The position numbers and the translations under genes were made by a program. Shown here piece by piece: positions 62,282 to 64,000 of a stretch of 64,000 bases of DNA. The notes beneath the pieces were generated by a model. It worked only from the letters and a program-made list of their open reading frames with translations, had not been told where the DNA came from and ran no database searches. The DNA is from Streptomyces sp. Ncost-T10-10d (GTDB lineage: Bacteria; Actinomycetota; Actinomycetes; Streptomycetales; Streptomycetaceae). The stretch is taken from positions 1 through 64,000 of the forward strand of contig NZ_FMDF01000103.1 of NCBI RefSeq assembly GCF_900091955.1, given 5' to 3'. Each line of letters begins with the position of its first letter. The stretch's first letter is position 1.

Positions 62282-64000
62282 TCAGTGGGTGTCGCGTACG
62301 GCGAGGGCGCGGCGCAGGTCGTCGATCTGGTCGATGAGCTTGCGGCGCAGGGCGGGGATGAGGTCCTTGTCGTTCAGGGCCTGTTCGCCGAGGTGGAGGC
62401 TGTCGGCGTCGACGGCGTGGGCGGGGAAGGCGTAGCGGCCTGCGGCTTCGGCGATGGCGGGGCCGCGGCGGGCGGCGAGCCGGGTCGCTTCGGGGTAGTA
62501 GCGGGGTACGTAGTCGTGTACGAGGTCGGCCTGTTCGGGCTGCCAGAAGCCTTGGGCGGTGGCGGTGAAGAGGTAGTTGGAGAGGCTGTCGTCGTTGAAC
62601 AGGGCGTGCCAGGCGGCGGCCTTGGCTTCGGGGGTGGGGAGGGCGGCCCGGCAGCGGGCGGCGCCTTCCTGTCCGGTGGCGCTGGGGTCCTGTTCGAGTT
62701 CGGCGGTGATGGCGGTTTCGTCGGTGGCGCCGAGGACGGCGAGGCGGGTGAGGATGCGCCAGCGCAGTTCGGGGTCGAGTTCGGGTCCGCCGGGGACGGT
62801 GCCGTTGGTGAGCCAGTCCTGGATGGTGTCGGGCTGGGTGGCGGCGTCGATGAGGTGGCGTACGGCGATGAGGCGCAGGCCGGGGTTGTGGCCGTCCTCG
62901 GTGCGGCGGATGAGGTCGCGGCACAGGGCGGTGAGGGTGGCGAGGGCGGCGGGGCGGTTCTCGGGGGCGAGGTAGCGGCCGGCGATCTGGGTGTCGGCGA
63001 AGGCGAGTACGCCCTGGGCGAGGGCGAGGTCGGTCTCGTGCGGGAGGTGTGCGCGGGCTGCTTCGAGGTAGGTGGTGGGGGCGAGTTCGCCGTCTCGGAC
63101 CATGTCGCGGGCGGTGTTCCAGACGACGGCGCGGGTCAGGGCGTCGGGGATGCCGGACAGGTCGCGTACGACGGTGTCCCAGGATTTGGTGTCGAGGCGG
63201 ACCTTGGCGTAGCTGAGGTCGGTGTCGTTGAGGACGACGAGGGCGGGGCGCCGGCCGGGCAGTGCCTTGATCGTGTCGTTCTGGGGGACGTCGATCTCGA
63301 ACCGGTCGCGCAGGACGAGGCGGTCGGGGCCGGGGTGGGCGTCCGGGGCGTGGTCGTATGCGCCGACGGCGATGCGGTGGGGGCGGGTGCCGTCGTGGTC
63401 GACGGTGAGGGACCATGTGCCGTCGGATTCGTCGATCCGGGGGGTGAGGGTGTCGACTCCGGTGGTGCGCAGCCAGGCGTCGGCCCAGGCGTGGACGTCG
63501 CGGTCGGTGGCCGATGCGAGGTTGTCGATGAAGTCGGCGAGGGTGGCGTTGGCGAACTTGTGGCGGGCGAAGTGGGTGTTGATGCCGGCCAGGAAGTCCT
63601 TCTCGCCGAGCCAGGCGACGAGTTGGCGCAGGGCGGATGCGCCCTTGGCGTAGGAGATGCCGTCGAAGTTGAGCATCGCGGACGCGGTGTCGGGGACGGC
63701 TGCCGGGTCGGGGGCGACGGGGTGGGTGGAGGGGCGTTGGTCGGCGTCGTATCCCCAGCCCTTGCGGGCGACGCCGAAGTCGACCCAGGTGTCCGTGAAG
63801 CGGGTGGCCTCGGCGAGGGTCTGGTAGCCCATGTACTCGGCGAAGGACTCGTTGAGCCAGATGTCGTCCCACCAGGCGAGGGTGACGAGGTCGCCGAACC
63901 ACATGTGGGCCATCTCGTGGGCGATGACCATGCCGCGGGTCTGGCGCTCGGTGTCGGTGACGGCGGAGCGGTAGATGAACTCGTCGCGGAAGGTGACGAG
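62282..64000 (-). CDS. pepN: Aminopeptidase N (partial, cut by window end)
   Basis: This M1-family zinc metallopeptidase removes N-terminal amino acids. The last 572 residues are visible. The frame stays open to the window edge, with LVTFRDEFIYRSAVTDTE upstream of the catalytic MVIAHEMAHMWFGD (HExxH), and NESFAEYMGYQTLAEAT supplies the third zinc ligand, 19 residues on. The C-terminal ERAP1-like helical domain follows (TAVVWNTARDMVRDGELA-type repeats), ending in LRRALAVRDTH. The N-terminal part lies outside the window. Confidence 0.95.
   Translation of the reverse strand, partial: LVTFRDEFIYRSAVTDTERQTRGMVIAHEMAHMWFGDLVTLAWWDDIWLNESFAEYMGYQTLAEATRFTDTWVDFGVARKGWGYDADQRPSTHPVAPDPAAVPDTASAMLNFDGISYAKGASALRQLVAWLGEKDFLAGINTHFARHKFANATLADFIDNLASATDRDVHAWADAWLRTTGVDTLTPRIDESDGTWSLTVDHDGTRPHRIAVGAYDHAPDAHPGPDRLVLRDRFEIDVPQNDTIKALPGRRPALVVLNDTDLSYAKVRLDTKSWDTVVRDLSGIPDALTRAVVWNTARDMVRDGELAPTTYLEAARAHLPHETDLALAQGVLAFADTQIAGRYLAPENRPAALATLTALCRDLIRRTEDGHNPGLRLIAVRHLIDAATQPDTIQDWLTNGTVPGGPELDPELRWRILTRLAVLGATDETAITAELEQDPSATGQEGAARCRAALPTPEAKAAAWHALFNDDSLSNYLFTATAQGFWQPEQADLVHDYVPRYYPEATRLAARRGPAIAEAAGRYAFPAHAVDADSLHLGEQALNDKDLIPALRRKLIDQIDDLRRALAVRDTH

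Overview
The window is a piece of a high-GC actinobacterial chromosome, almost certainly from a Streptomyces. Third codon positions are almost all G or C, GTG starts are common, and the housekeeping genes (uvrB, coaE, rpsA, polA, liv operon, ANTAR regulator, pyk, pepN) sit in an order I recall from the conserved core arm of Streptomyces chromosomes. No transposase, integrase, prophage or CRISPR array was seen. Both ends cut through genes: a TerD-family gene on the left and pepN on the right.

Layout. 1-8 kb: two TerD-family genes, uvrB, an MHYT sensor protein, a secreted glycerophosphodiesterase, ogt and an MFS exporter. 8-18 kb: psuG-psuK (pseudouridine breakdown), a uridine-kinase-like protein, HxlR and TetR regulators with visible operators, an aminotransferase, a C39-like peptidase, a remarkable tRNA-like RNA locus at 14.18-14.48 kb, and several small exported or membrane proteins. 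18-31 kb: a SWIM/SNF2 helicase pair, a slipin, DoxX, a methyltransferase, an ADP-ribosylglycohydrolase, coaE, a PAC2 protein, a decayed monoamine oxidase and a secreted beta-helix protein. 31-46 kb: rpsA, a frameshifted hrpB, a cell-wall lytic transglycosylase, polA and a YdeP-type molybdopterin oxidoreductase. 46-53 kb: a thioesterase and a complete branched-chain amino-acid ABC transporter operon. 53-64 kb: an ANTAR response regulator, tRNA-Leu(CAA) with a free-standing LAGLIDADG-type gene beside it, pyk, a SIMPL protein, a Tat-exported phosphoesterase, a two-gene amine decarboxylase/N-hydroxylase operon (the decarboxylase is frameshifted) and pepN.

Two things stand out. First, 14.18-14.48 kb on the minus strand holds two tandem RNAs. 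Each has the T-arm half of a tRNA first, then a closed-off acceptor stem, then the D-arm half, and the anticodon stem opens outward. This circular permutation of tRNA order is the architecture of bacterial Y RNAs of the YrlA type, and I read them as Y RNA-like molecules. No Ro (TROVE) protein is in the window; a 243-residue protein of unknown function lies directly upstream on the same strand. Second, uvrB, ogt, polA and the SNF2 helicase each carry a TTGTCAG-type element with an 8-base gap to a -10 box. This is the RecA-independent DNA-damage promoter (the PafBC-type motif of actinobacteria), so these scattered repair genes probably form one regulon.

At least three genes look broken: a monoamine oxidase with several lesions, hrpB with one missing base, and the PLP decarboxylase with one extra base in a six-base homopolymer. 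The last two could be real or sequencing errors.
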